Counted from the stretch's first letter, positions 1 through 7,189 are shown. The stretch: DNA of 22,847 bases from JAHJRN01 sp043805355 (GCA_043805355.1 JAZDIB010000059.1:1-22847), one strand, 5' to 3'. The notes: generated from the letters alone by a model not told the origin. Made by a program: numbers and translations.

Positions 1-1
1 T

Positions 2-616
2 GCCATCCTCGAAGCCTGGAACGTCGACTTGCGCGTCGATGCCATCCTCGTGCAGGTTCCCCTGCCTCCTGGGCATGATCAGGATGCGGTCCTCGAGGCG
101 CTCGACCCGACGAAAGACGTGGACGGATTTCATCCGGTGAACGCCGCCGCGCTCCTCGCCGGCGACGCGACGCTGTTCCCGCCCGTGCACGAGGGCATCC
201 TCCGTCTCATCGGCGCGACCGACGTCGTCCTCAAGACCTCTGCGGCCGTGGTCATCGCGAACTCCGAGACATTCGCCGAGCCGCTCGAGCGTCTCCTTAC
301 TGTCGCCGGTTGCAAGACGGACGTCTTCGGCGTTGACGACCTCGAGCGTGACAAGCTGAAGGATGCGGATATCGTGGTCGTCGCCGTAGGGAAAACGAGT
401 TTCGTCACCGCGGGCATGGTAAAACCAGGCGTCTGCATCATCGACGTGGGAACGAACCGGCTTCCTGACGGCACAGTCGTCGGAGATGTCGATGCCGCGT
501 CGTTCGAGGGCGTTGATGGGTGGCTATCGCCTGTCCCCGGCGGCGTCGGCCCCATGACCGTGGCGCTCCTGCTCAAGAACGTCCTTGCCCTCGCGAAACG
601 CCGGGCTGATACGTAA
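2..616 (+). CDS. folD: FolD, methylene-tetrahydrofolate dehydrogenase/cyclohydrolase (5' end outside window)
   Basis: This is the C-terminal two thirds of the bifunctional cytoplasmic enzyme that interconverts 5,10-methylene-THF and 10-formyl-THF using NADP. The frame is open from base 2, so the true start lies upstream. Family landmarks are ILVQVPLP (the Gln of the active site), KDVDGFHPVNA (the conserved Asp) and the C-terminal PVPGGVGPMT signature followed by a helix, ending where the family normally ends. Two landmarks are altered: the usual PCTP reads PPVH, and the glycine-rich dinucleotide loop (normally like GRSxxVGxP) reads ANSETFAEP. The fold is clear, but cofactor binding may differ. 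It ends 6 bases before a convergent gene, with no obvious terminator between them. Confidence 0.93.
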   Translation, partial: AILEAWNVDLRVDAILVQVPLPPGHDQDAVLEALDPTKDVDGFHPVNAAALLAGDATLFPPVHEGILRLIGATDVVLKTSAAVVIANSETFAEPLERLLTVAGCKTDVFGVDDLERDKLKDADIVVVAVGKTSFVTAGMVKPGVCIIDVGTNRLPDGTVVGDVDAASFEGVDGWLSPVPGGVGPMTVALLLKNVLALAKRRADT

Positions 617-622
617 TACGTT

Positions 623-1027
623 CTACACCGTCATCCCCTCTCCCAAGACCGCGGCGAACCTGCGGCGGCGGATGCTGTAGACGGCGAGGAACATCGCCCC
701 CATCTCCAGCGCGAGTTGGACGAGGATTTCGTACGAGACGATGATGCGCGGGCCGCGGACGGACAGGAGGATGCCATACGTCAGGAAACCGGTCGCGAAG
801 ATAGCTAACCAAATCGTCACGAGCATGATGATGTCCTTTCGGATGGGCAGGCGCGTGCCGAGCGCCCATGACGCGAAGACGAATGCGAGGATGAACGCGA
901 TGGTCCAACTAAGCAGGAGGATCACGACGCTTGGCGTCGCGTCAGGCAGGATTTTGATGACCACGACGATGGTCGCCATGGACGCGAGGAACTTAAAGAA
1001 CGAGATGAGGAAGAAACGAAACCACAT
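623..1027 (-). CDS. Small integral membrane protein, unknown function
   Basis: This 134-residue protein has about four hydrophobic segments: residues 1-25, 30-52, 62-86 and 96-115. Short basic loops separate them and the tail is Arg-rich (IRRRRF). I recognise no family. I chose the ATG at 1027 rather than a longer upstream reading because the extra N-terminus would be Ser/Arg-rich shadow sequence lying inside the permease gene. A TACAAT box sits 9 bases before this ATG. It begins 7 bases after the permease stop on the same strand, so it may be co-transcribed with the permease as well as having its own start. It could be a small transport accessory protein, but nothing in the sequence proves this. 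Confidence 0.7.
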   Translation of the reverse strand: MWFRFFLISFFKFLASMATIVVVIKILPDATPSVVILLLSWTIAFILAFVFASWALGTRLPIRKDIIMLVTIWLAIFATGFLTYGILLSVRGPRIIVSYEILVQLALEMGAMFLAVYSIRRRRFAAVLGEGMTV

Positions 1028-1034
1028 AGTGATG

Positions 1035-2201
1035 CTATTGTAGCGCGATTGAGGCCAATCGTTGAAGGATAGCGAAGACGAACGCCGCTGCGGCGACGGC
1101 CGGGACGACGACGCGCCAGAGGACGAAGACAGCCCGATCGGCGTCCGTCCGGGGTCGCGGACGCCTGTGCAGGACCGCGGCGGCGGCCAGGACCGCAAGC
1201 AGGCCGTTCGCGGCCGTGAACAGCGCCCCGACCACGTCGATAGTCCCAAGGAAGTCGCGCGGCGCGATGAACAGCAGCGCGAGAGGGATGCCGAGCGTGA
1301 CGGCCTTGCCGACGAAGGGTTTCTGCCGGAAGTCGAGCCGGATCATCGTCTGCATGTCGAACGCGTTCGTGATGAACGACGTGATGACGGCGAGGAACCC
1401 GATGAGCGGCAAGGTAAGACGGAGCATCGGCATGCCGATGACGTGTGCCATGGCACCAAAGTCGCCGGACATGCCCGCCGGCGTCGCGAGGAAGATGAAG
1501 AGTCCGAACGCCCACGTCAGGACCGCGGCGACGGCCGTGCCGACCGCGACCGCGACGCGCGTCCGCTGCGTGCGACGCCCCGCGATCTCGTAGACGTCCG
1601 GAATGACCGTGAGGCCGAACATCGCGAACAGGAACACGCCGTACGGCGCGAGGATGTCGCCCCACGACGTCGCGGCGACGCGCGTGAGGTCAGCCTGCGG
1701 AATGGCGGACCCGATGAGGAACAGGAGCAACGCTATGAGCAACCACGTCAGGACGGCCTCGACGCGCGCGACCAAGCGCAACATGGACACGACCGTCACG
1801 GCACCGAGCGCCCAAAACAGGACCTGCCATGGCAGGACGCCGATGTCCACGCCGAAAGCCGTCGCGACGTCCGCGAAGAACATCCCGCCAAGCACGACGT
1901 ACGCGAAATTCGCGCCCGAAATCTGCAGGACATGCGTGACGGCACCAAGCTTCCGGGCCCAGGGGCCGAAGATCTCGCCGAGATAGCCGGGGAACCGCCG
2001 CCGCACCGGGTCGCGTACCACGACCTCGACGAACAAGAGGTGCGCGGCCATCACGACTGCGGCGATGACCACGAACGCGAGGGTCCCCGGCCATGCGCCG
2101 ACCCGCTCCATCATCGCCGGGACGCCGAAAATGCCCGCGCCGATGATGGTCCCGATGACGGTGAGCGTCGCGCGGACCAGCGTCTTCTTCCCTTTGAACA
2201 T
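1035..2201 (-). CDS. Amino acid permease, aromatic/hydroxy amino acid (HAAAP/APC) type
   Basis: This is a 388-residue polytopic inner-membrane carrier with about eleven hydrophobic segments. The first transmembrane helix carries GTIIGAGIFGVP (residues 17-28), the unwound-helix motif of the tryptophan/tyrosine permease group within the APC superfamily, so proton- or sodium-coupled uptake of an amino acid is the likely job. Substrate cannot be read from sequence. The start is set at the ATG at 2201 because MFKGKK directly precedes TM1 and because an extended -10 (TGCTATACT) ends 6 bases before it; a longer reading to 2270 would overlap dnaB. It diverges from dnaB across 55 bases. Such a gene suits an organism that must import amino acids. 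Confidence 0.88.
   Translation of the reverse strand: MFKGKKTLVRATLTVIGTIIGAGIFGVPAMMERVGAWPGTLAFVVIAAVVMAAHLLFVEVVVRDPVRRRFPGYLGEIFGPWARKLGAVTHVLQISGANFAYVVLGGMFFADVATAFGVDIGVLPWQVLFWALGAVTVVSMLRLVARVEAVLTWLLIALLLFLIGSAIPQADLTRVAATSWGDILAPYGVFLFAMFGLTVIPDVYEIAGRRTQRTRVAVAVGTAVAAVLTWAFGLFIFLATPAGMSGDFGAMAHVIGMPMLRLTLPLIGFLAVITSFITNAFDMQTMIRLDFRQKPFVGKAVTLGIPLALLFIAPRDFLGTIDVVGALFTAANGLLAVLAAAAVLHRRPRPRTDADRAVFVLWRVVVPAVAAAAFVFAILQRLASIALQ
1037..1042 (-). promoter_or_regulatory. -10-like box before the small membrane protein gene
   Basis: TACAAT on the minus strand lies 9 bases before the ATG at 1027 and overlaps the permease stop codon. The spacing matches the other near-leaderless genes of this window. 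No -35 is evident. Confidence 0.4.
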
Positions 2202-2207
2202 GGTCAC

Positions 2208-2213
2208 AGTATA
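2208..2213 (-). promoter_or_regulatory. Extended -10 box of the permease gene (leaderless start)
   Basis: On the minus strand TGC-TATACT is followed by six bases and then the ATG at 2201. Transcription would begin at or next to the start codon. No good -35 and no ribosome-binding site are visible, which fits an extended -10 promoter and a leaderless mRNA. Confidence 0.6.
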
Positions 2214-2256
2214 GCATCTTGCCTCTTGACCTGCGGCGCGATAAGGTCGCTCGGAT

Positions 2257-3735
2257 ATGACGCCCGACAAGGTGACGCCTCAGAACCTTGAGGCCGAACA
2301 ATCCCTGCTCGGGTCGCTTCTGCTCGACAAGGAGGCCATCATCCGCGTCGGCGACCGCATCGCGACCGAGGATTTCTACTCCGACCGGCACCGGATGATC
2401 TTCGAGACCATCCTCGACCTCTTCCGCAAGCACGAGCCCATCGATCTCCTCTCGGTCGCTAACCGCCTCGACGAGAAGAAGGAGCTCGATCGCGTCGGCG
2501 GCCGCGCCACGCTCATCCAGCTCACCAACGCGGTACCCACGGCGAGTCACGTCGTCCACTACGCCGACATCGTCCAGAAGAAGGCGACGCTCCGACGCCT
2601 GCTCTCGGCCGCGTCCGACATCTCGGGCCTGGGCTACGACGAGGCGGAGGACGTCGCGACCGTGCTCGACAAGGCCGAGCAGAAGCTCTTCAACGTTTCG
2701 CGCAAGTTCCTGAAGAGCGGCTTCACCCACATCCACGACGTCCTCGACACCGCGTTCGAGCGCATCGACGAGGTGCATCGCGAAAAAGGCAAGCTCCGCG
2801 GCATCCCGAGCGGCTACGCCGACCTCGACAGCATCCTCGGCGGCCTGCAGAAGAGCGACCTCATCATCCTCGCGGCGCGCCCATCCTGCGGCAAGACGTC
2901 GCTCGCGCTCGACATCGCGCGGACCGTCGCGGTCAAACACAAGATCCCGGTCGGCATCTTCTCGCTCGAAATGAGCAAGGATCAACTCGTGGACCGCATG
3001 CTCTGCGCCGAGGCCGGCGTGGACCTCTGGAAGATGCGCACGGGACGCCTGCAGGACGACGGATTGCACGACGACTTCTCGCGCATCGGCCACGCCATCG
3101 GCACGCTCTCCGAGGCACCCATCTACATCGACGACTCCGCGAGCGCCAACATCATGGAGATCCGTACCAAGGCGAGGCGCCTGCAGATGGAGTACAATCT
3201 CGGCTTCGTGGTCATCGACTACCTCCAGCTCATGGAATCGTACAAGTCGGGCTCCGACAACCGTGTGCAGGAGGTCACGGAAATCACGCGCGGCCTCAAA
3301 TCCATCGCGCGCGAGCTCGATGTGCCGGTCCTCGCCCTCTCGCAGCTCTCGCGCCAGGTGGAACTGCAGAAGCCGGCCATCCCCCGCCTCGCCCACCTCC
3401 GCGAATCGGGCTCCATCGAGCAGGACGCCGACGTCGTGCTCTTCATCTACCGCAAGGCCGCGGATCGCAACTATCGGCAGGAGGACCTCTCACCGGACGA
3501 GCGTAACATCGCCGAGATCCACGTGGCCAAGCACCGCAACGGCCCGACCGGCATGGTGAGGCTCTTTTTCGATGCGACGCGCGCAAGCTTCCGCAACCTC
3601 GCGCGGCACGAACAGGGCGGCCGGCCGCAGAACCTCGGTCCCGGCGAAGGCTCCCACGCGCCAGCGCTCAACGCCCCGGATCCCGTCCCTTCGTTCGACC
3701 CGAACGCCCCTATCGTCACGTCCAACCCGGTATGA
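2257..3735 (+). CDS. dnaB: Replicative DNA helicase DnaB
   Basis: This 492-residue protein is the hexameric 5'-3' helicase that unwinds DNA at the fork and recruits primase. The N-terminal domain (about 1-150) begins with the typical PQNLEAEQSLLGSLL. After the linker comes the RecA-like domain: Walker A ARPSCGKT (207-214, Cys where most homologues have Met), Walker B VVIDYLQLM (318-326), LSQLSR (361-366) and RESGSIEQDAD (382-392). The last 50 or so residues are a Pro/Asn-rich tail. No intein is present. The ATG at 2257 starts the conserved N-terminus; no Shine-Dalgarno precedes it. A hairpin repeat begins 7 bases after the stop, followed by ybaB-recR on the same strand. Confidence 0.98.
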   Translation: MTPDKVTPQNLEAEQSLLGSLLLDKEAIIRVGDRIATEDFYSDRHRMIFETILDLFRKHEPIDLLSVANRLDEKKELDRVGGRATLIQLTNAVPTASHVVHYADIVQKKATLRRLLSAASDISGLGYDEAEDVATVLDKAEQKLFNVSRKFLKSGFTHIHDVLDTAFERIDEVHREKGKLRGIPSGYADLDSILGGLQKSDLIILAARPSCGKTSLALDIARTVAVKHKIPVGIFSLEMSKDQLVDRMLCAEAGVDLWKMRTGRLQDDGLHDDFSRIGHAIGTLSEAPIYIDDSASANIMEIRTKARRLQMEYNLGFVVIDYLQLMESYKSGSDNRVQEVTEITRGLKSIARELDVPVLALSQLSRQVELQKPAIPRLAHLRESGSIEQDADVVLFIYRKAADRNYRQEDLSPDERNIAEIHVAKHRNGPTGMVRLFFDATRASFRNLARHEQGGRPQNLGPGEGSHAPALNAPDPVPSFDPNAPIVTSNPV

Positions 3736-3742
3736 TCCCCCG

Positions 3743-3818
3743 CTGTCATTCCCGCGGAGGCTACGTGCCGACGGCGGGAACCCCTCCGGAGGGATTCCTG
3801 CCTTCGCAGGAATGACAG
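3743..3818. repeat. Tripartite hairpin repeat, copy A
   Basis: The 76-bp element is bounded by CTGTC and GACAG. Inside are a left stem TTCCCGC/GCGGGAA around a long loop, a short middle stem (CCCT/AGGG) and a right stem ATTCCTGC/GCAGGAAT with a CTTC loop. Copies B (15013-15092) and C (19870-19950) have the same plan with matched changes in the stems. The inner ATTCCC...GGGAAT core resembles the dRS3 repeat of Neisseria; common origin is not shown. It lies between dnaB and ybaB. Confidence 0.85.
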
Positions 3819-3870
3819 AAATAGGATATCCTCCACTCACCACTCACCACCAACCACCAATTTCCCCTCT

Positions 3871-4182
3871 ATGTTCAACAAACTCAAACAGTTCAAGGAT
3901 ATCCGCGACCGCGCCAAGACCATCCAGGCCGCGCTGCAAGATGAACGCGCCGAAGGGAGCGCCGGTTGGGGCAAGGTCAAGGTCGTGATGAACGGCAACC
4001 AGCAGGTCATCTCCGTCTCCATCGACCCGGAGGTGCTGTCGGACAAGGCGAAGCTCGAAGGCCTGATCAAGGACGCCGTGAACGACGGTATCGTGAAGAT
4101 CCAGAAGATCCTTGCGGACAAGATGAAGGATCTCGGCGGCCTCGACCTCGCGCAGGACATGCAGAGCATGATGAAGAAATGA
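3871..4182 (+). CDS. ybaB: YbaB/EbfC-family nucleoid-associated protein
   Basis: This 103-residue cytoplasmic DNA-binding protein is usually encoded directly upstream of recR and co-transcribed with it, as here. Its layout is the family's: an N-terminal helix (MFNKLKQFKDIRDRAKTIQA), a central beta region with VVMNGNQQVISVSIDPEVL, and C-terminal helices ending in a Met-rich tail (DMQSMMKK). Family members form dimers that bind and bridge DNA and have been linked to RecR-dependent repair. Its stop overlaps the recR start in ATGA. No Shine-Dalgarno precedes the ATG; the 30 bases before it are C/A-rich and look unstructured. Confidence 0.93.
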   Translation: MFNKLKQFKDIRDRAKTIQAALQDERAEGSAGWGKVKVVMNGNQQVISVSIDPEVLSDKAKLEGLIKDAVNDGIVKIQKILADKMKDLGGLDLAQDMQSMMKK

Positions 4183-4784
4183 ACCGCATCCCGGATGCCA
4201 TCGGAAACGCCGCGTCGGAGTTCGACGCCATTCCCGGCGTGGGACCGCGTGCCGCCTTGCGGTACGCGTTCTGGCTCGTATCCCTGCCGAAGGAACGCAT
4301 CCGCCGATTCGCCCAGGCCATGCTCGCCGTCGCCGACGGGGTGATGCATTGCCGGACCTGCGGCGCGTGGTCCACATCCGAAGCTTGCGCCGTCTGCGCC
4401 GACCCCGGCCGGGACGCCTCGCAGCTCTGCGTCGTCGCGACGGATCAGGACATGCGCGTCGTGGAGAATTCCGGCGCGTACCGCGGCAGGTACCACGTCC
4501 TCGGAGGCCTCCTCGATCCCATCGAAGGCAAAACGCCGGACATGCTCGGCATCGACGCGCTCCTGACCCGCGTCTCGCTTCCGGGAAGCGGCATCACGGA
4601 AGTCGTGCTCGCGTTCGACCCGGACGTGCGCGGCGACGCCACGGCGCTCTTCCTCGCGAGGCGCATGCAGGGCCTTCCCATAGGCATCACCCGCCTCGCG
4701 CGTGGCCTCCCGACCGGCGCCCAGATCGAATACGCGGATGAGACCACGGTCGCGGACGCCTTTTTGAACCGCCGCAAGACCTGA
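4179..4784 (+). CDS. recR: Recombination mediator RecR
   Basis: This 201-residue protein acts with RecO (and RecF) to load RecA at gaps. It has a helix-hairpin-helix around IPGVGPRAALRYAFWL (18-33), a four-Cys zinc finger (C58, C61, C70, C73), then a Toprim domain starting at LCVVATDQD (83-91) and ending near 165, and a C-terminal segment with GLPTGAQIEYADETT. The length is normal (about 200). The start at 4179 is fixed by the 4-base overlap with ybaB and by the usual N-terminus. Two Toprim acidic positions look changed: the Glu usually following CVV is Ala, and the usual EGE reads RGD. Translation is probably coupled to ybaB. Confidence 0.95.
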   Translation: MNRIPDAIGNAASEFDAIPGVGPRAALRYAFWLVSLPKERIRRFAQAMLAVADGVMHCRTCGAWSTSEACAVCADPGRDASQLCVVATDQDMRVVENSGAYRGRYHVLGGLLDPIEGKTPDMLGIDALLTRVSLPGSGITEVVLAFDPDVRGDATALFLARRMQGLPIGITRLARGLPTGAQIEYADETTVADAFLNRRKT

Positions 4785-4796
4785 TAACTCCTCCAA

Positions 4797-4819
4797 CCTC
4801 CCCTTGAATCAAGGGGAGG
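4797..4819. repeat. Perfect hairpin downstream of recR
   Basis: A 10-bp perfect stem (CCTCCCCTTG/CAAGGGGAGG) with a three-base loop begins 12 bases after the recR stop. No T-run follows on either strand, so it may be an mRNA-end stabiliser or part of a repeat pair with the next hairpin rather than an intrinsic terminator. Confidence 0.6.
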
Positions 4820-4828
4820 ACTCTCTAG

Positions 4829-4856
4829 AAAAACCCCCTCTTGGGTTAAGAGGGGG
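4829..4856 (-). terminator. Intrinsic terminator of rplU
   Basis: On the minus strand a 9-bp stem (CCCCCTCTT/AAGAGGGGG) with loop AACCC is followed at once by TTTTTC. It lies 23 bases after the rplU stop, so rplU appears to be transcribed alone. Confidence 0.85.
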
Positions 4857-4879
4857 CTGGGGGCGTTACGATCCGTTCG

Positions 4880-5188
4880 TCACGCGATTTTCTTGACCTT
4901 GATTTTGGTGAACTCCTGGCGGTGGCCGGTGTGCTTCTTGTAGCGCACCTTCGGCTTGTACTTCACGACCTCGATCTTCTTCGAGCGGCCGTGCGCGACC
5001 ACCTCGGCCGTGACCGTGCGGTCGAGCGTCGGTGATCCGATGTCGACCATGGACCCGTCCGGTTCAGCGACAAGCAGGACCTCAAACGAGACGTCCTCGC
5101 CCTTTTCGGCCGTGAGCTTCTCGATCTTCAGTTCGTCGCCTTCCTTGACGACGTACTGCTTCCCACCGGTCTTGATGACGGCAAACAT
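4880..5188 (-). CDS. rplU: Ribosomal protein bL21
   Basis: This 102-residue large-subunit protein binds 23S rRNA. It starts with the family's MFAVIKTGGKQYVV and ends in the conserved basic segment with KYKPKVRYKKHTGHRQEFTK, typical of bL21 at normal length. The ATG at 5188 gives the exact conserved N-terminus. In most bacteria rpmA (bL27) follows in the same operon. Here an intrinsic terminator follows and rpmA is absent, so bL27 must be encoded elsewhere. A TTGACA-17-TAATCT promoter sits 9 bases before the ATG, leaving no room for a leader RNA. Confidence 0.97.
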   Translation of the reverse strand: MFAVIKTGGKQYVVKEGDELKIEKLTAEKGEDVSFEVLLVAEPDGSMVDIGSPTLDRTVTAEVVAHGRSKKIEVVKYKPKVRYKKHTGHRQEFTKIKVKKIA

Positions 5189-5197
5189 ATGGTCGGG

Positions 5198-5226
5198 AGA
5201 TTACCTGATGCCGTCGGGGATGTCAA
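5198..5226 (-). promoter_or_regulatory. rplU promoter
   Basis: On the minus strand TTGACA (5226-5221) and TAATCT (5203-5198) are separated by 17 bases. The -10 ends 9 bases before the start codon, so the leader would be about two bases. The -35 is perfect and the -10 is weak. Confidence 0.5.
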
Positions 5227-5239
5227 CCATGCGGACGGA

Positions 5240-5256
5240 CGCCTCCATGGGAGGCG
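5240..5256. repeat. Inverted repeat between rplU and the Nudix gene
   Basis: Perfect 7-bp arms CGCCTCC/GGAGGCG flank ATG in the divergent promoter region, upstream of both -35 boxes. It could be an operator. No regulator can be named. Confidence 0.4.
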
Positions 5257-5274
5257 GGACGTGGGGCGCATATC

Positions 5275-5324
5275 TTGACACGACGGCCGTTCGATGCTAG
5301 AGAGGAGCTGCAATCAAGGAGGAG
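5275..5324 (+). promoter_or_regulatory. Promoter and strong ribosome-binding site of the Nudix gene
   Basis: TTGACA (5275-5280) is 17 bases from TAGAGA (5298-5303), which is preceded by TGC as an extended -10. AAGGAGGAG (5316-5324) then lies five bases before the ATG at 5330. This near-perfect Shine-Dalgarno fixes the start. Confidence 0.65.
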
Positions 5325-5329
5325 TCAGA

Positions 5330-6208
5330 ATGTGCCATCGTTGCATGTGTCAACCTTGTCCGTCGTATCATTCGGAAATCAGACGTCTCATCGAAGCATC
5401 GGAAGCCAAGGGCGAAGCCCAGGAGCAGGCGGACATCGCCGCCGGAAAAACGCTCTTCAACGGTCCGCTCGGTCGCGCGCTCGCGCTATCGCCAGTCGAG
5501 TGGCCACGCGCGCACTACAAGGAGGCACTTGTCGAAGAAACGCTCCTCATCTACACGGATGGGAAGCCGACTTGGAAGCGCTTCGTGGCGGGTGAGACCA
5601 GGTTCTTCGACAGCCGACGCCAGTGGAGTGCCTTCACGCAAGCGCGCGAAATCCTCGAGGCGAACCTGCCGCCCGCCGACGTGCGCGCCTCGATCTTCGA
5701 CCTCTTCAAGCATAGCTATGGCGCGATGGGCATCTGCCGTCGCTATGAGTCGGACGGCACGCCCTACGTGCTCATGGGCATCCGAGGCGAAAAGCTCGCG
5801 ACGAAGAACATCGGACAGGCGAGCTTTCCCGCAGGCATGGCTGTACCGAACGAGTCCATCATGAACACGCTTCTGCGAGAGTTCAAGGAAGAGACCGGCG
5901 TCGGCTTCGATCAGGTCCTTCTCTATCCGGGGCTCGCCATCGCGTACTTCCCTGACTGCTGCAGCATGACCTTCACCGGCCTGCTGGAGACCAAGACGCG
6001 CCAGCCCCTCAAAACCTGCTACGAGGTCAAGGGCAAGGTGTTCACCTGGGTCCCGGAACATGCGCTCGCAGAAACGATCGCGACCGGGAACAATATGGAA
6101 CTCGTCCAGACGTTCCTTTCGCACGACGTCAACGTGCCCGACGACCTCAAGGTCACCAACGACGGCGCCGCGACATACCTTCAACTCGCCACCATCTACC
6201 CGCCCTGA
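5330..6208 (+). CDS. Nudix hydrolase with N-terminal cysteine cluster
   Basis: This 292-residue protein has a complete Nudix box at 169-191 (G-x5-E-x7-REFKEETGV), the Mg-binding catalytic element for hydrolysing nucleoside-diphosphate-linked substrates. The first ten residues, MCHRCMCQPC, place Cys at 2, 5, 7 and 10, a possible metal site. Between them lies about 120 residues (20-130) I do not recognise; the Nudix fold itself probably spans about 125-260. The start at 5330 is set by the Shine-Dalgarno. Substrate is unknown; the long N-terminal extension is unlike small MutT enzymes. It is followed by an intrinsic terminator, so it is probably a single-gene unit. Confidence 0.85.
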   Translation: MCHRCMCQPCPSYHSEIRRLIEASEAKGEAQEQADIAAGKTLFNGPLGRALALSPVEWPRAHYKEALVEETLLIYTDGKPTWKRFVAGETRFFDSRRQWSAFTQAREILEANLPPADVRASIFDLFKHSYGAMGICRRYESDGTPYVLMGIRGEKLATKNIGQASFPAGMAVPNESIMNTLLREFKEETGVGFDQVLLYPGLAIAYFPDCCSMTFTGLLETKTRQPLKTCYEVKGKVFTWVPEHALAETIATGNNMELVQTFLSHDVNVPDDLKVTNDGAATYLQLATIYPP

Positions 6209-6231
6209 TCCGAAACGATTGAGGAGGTGTC

Positions 6232-6266
6232 AAGCGCCAGGACACGTTCCGGCGCTTTTTTCTTTT
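6232..6266 (+). terminator. Intrinsic terminator after the Nudix gene
   Basis: A stem AAGCGCC/GGCGCTT with a 12-base loop runs into a T-rich tail (six T, C, four T). It lies 23 bases past the stop. Confidence 0.85.
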
Positions 6267-6279
6267 ACCGCAATTCTGA

Positions 6280-6285
6280 TATCGT
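6280..6285 (+). promoter_or_regulatory. Extended -10 box of galU
   Basis: TGA-TATCGT ends 9 bases before the galU ATG with no Shine-Dalgarno between, matching the near-leaderless pattern of other genes here. Confidence 0.4.
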
Positions 6286-6294
6286 CCGGGACGT

Positions 6295-7167
6295 ATGTCC
6301 TCCTCCGTCCGGAAAGCCGTCATCCCCGTCGCCGGATACGGCACGCGCTTCCTTCCTGCGACGAAATCGGTTCCCAAGACCATGTTCCCGGTCCTGGACA
6401 AGCCCGTCCTCCAGTACGTCATCGAGGAAGCGGCCGCGTCCGGTATCACGGACATCCTCGTGATCACGAATCCCGCCGACCGCACCATCGCCGCGCATTT
6501 CGCGGAGAACGAGGACCTTTCGGCGTGGCTGGAGAAGAAACGACGCGTCGATATCCTAGACGAACTCCGCGGGCTCTGCTCGACCGTGAACCTGACGTTC
6601 ATGCCGCAGTCCGGGCCGTATGGAAGCGGCACGCCGATCCTGAACGCCCGGGAGTTCGTCGCGGGAGAACCGTTCGCGATCCTTCTCGGGGACGAAATCT
6701 TCGTGGGCGCGACGCCCCGGCTACGCCAGCTGCTCGACACCTATGACCGGCTCCAGAACCCGGTGTTCGGCGTCATCGAGACGGATGACCAGGGCACGAA
6801 GCGTTACGGCATCGTGGACCCCGGTCCCGAGGTGTCTCCGGGCATCGTCGAGATGAAAGGGACCGTCGAGAAACCGGGCCCGGAACTCGCACCGTCACGT
6901 CTCGCCTGCGTGGGTTCGTACGTCCTGACGCCGGACATCTTCGACTTCATTTCGCTCGACGCGCGCGACGCCCGCGGAGAAAACAGCCTCGTCGAGGCCT
7001 ACAACGGATTGCGGACGACGCGGCCGTTCTATGCGGTGAAGCTCGTCGGCGAGTACTACGACACCGGTTCCACCGCTGGATGGCTGCGCGCCAATCTCGC
7101 GCTCACGCTGAAACGCGACGACCTCCGTGCGGAAATCCAGGACATGCTGCGCAGCGTCGAATCGTAG
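6295..7167 (+). CDS. galU: UTP--glucose-1-phosphate uridylyltransferase
   Basis: This 290-residue cytoplasmic enzyme makes UDP-glucose from UTP and glucose-1-phosphate for glycan and envelope synthesis. The N-terminal nucleotide-binding signature GYGTRFLPATKSVPK (14-28), followed by MFPVLDKP, is typical of bacterial GalU. LLGDE (130-134) supplies the metal-binding Asp, VEKP appears near 203, and the GEYYDTGSTAGWLRAN segment near the end is the family's C-terminal landmark. Length matches the family. One difference: the usual GLGHAV loop reads YGSGTPIL. GalU-like sugar-1-phosphate nucleotidyltransferases (RfbA type) are the main alternative, but the ATKSVPK context favours GalU. It probably supplies sugar nucleotides for envelope glycans. 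Confidence 0.92.
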   Translation: MSSSVRKAVIPVAGYGTRFLPATKSVPKTMFPVLDKPVLQYVIEEAAASGITDILVITNPADRTIAAHFAENEDLSAWLEKKRRVDILDELRGLCSTVNLTFMPQSGPYGSGTPILNAREFVAGEPFAILLGDEIFVGATPRLRQLLDTYDRLQNPVFGVIETDDQGTKRYGIVDPGPEVSPGIVEMKGTVEKPGPELAPSRLACVGSYVLTPDIFDFISLDARDARGENSLVEAYNGLRTTRPFYAVKLVGEYYDTGSTAGWLRANLALTLKRDDLRAEIQDMLRSVES

Positions 7168-7189
7168 GACGCCGTCCTCCGCACCACCG

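Noticed and set aside
1062..2291. Plus-strand open frame of 409 residues
   Set aside because: Highly charged Arg/Asp/Glu shadow opposite the permease gene; GC-rich sequence leaves antisense frames open.
1690..3396. Minus-strand open frame of 568 residues across dnaB and the permease
   Set aside because: It runs antisense to dnaB and out of frame with the permease, and shows no family motif.
5189..5256. L21 leader RNA structure upstream of rplU
   Set aside because: The promoter at 5198-5226 leaves almost no leader; the inverted repeat lies upstream of it.
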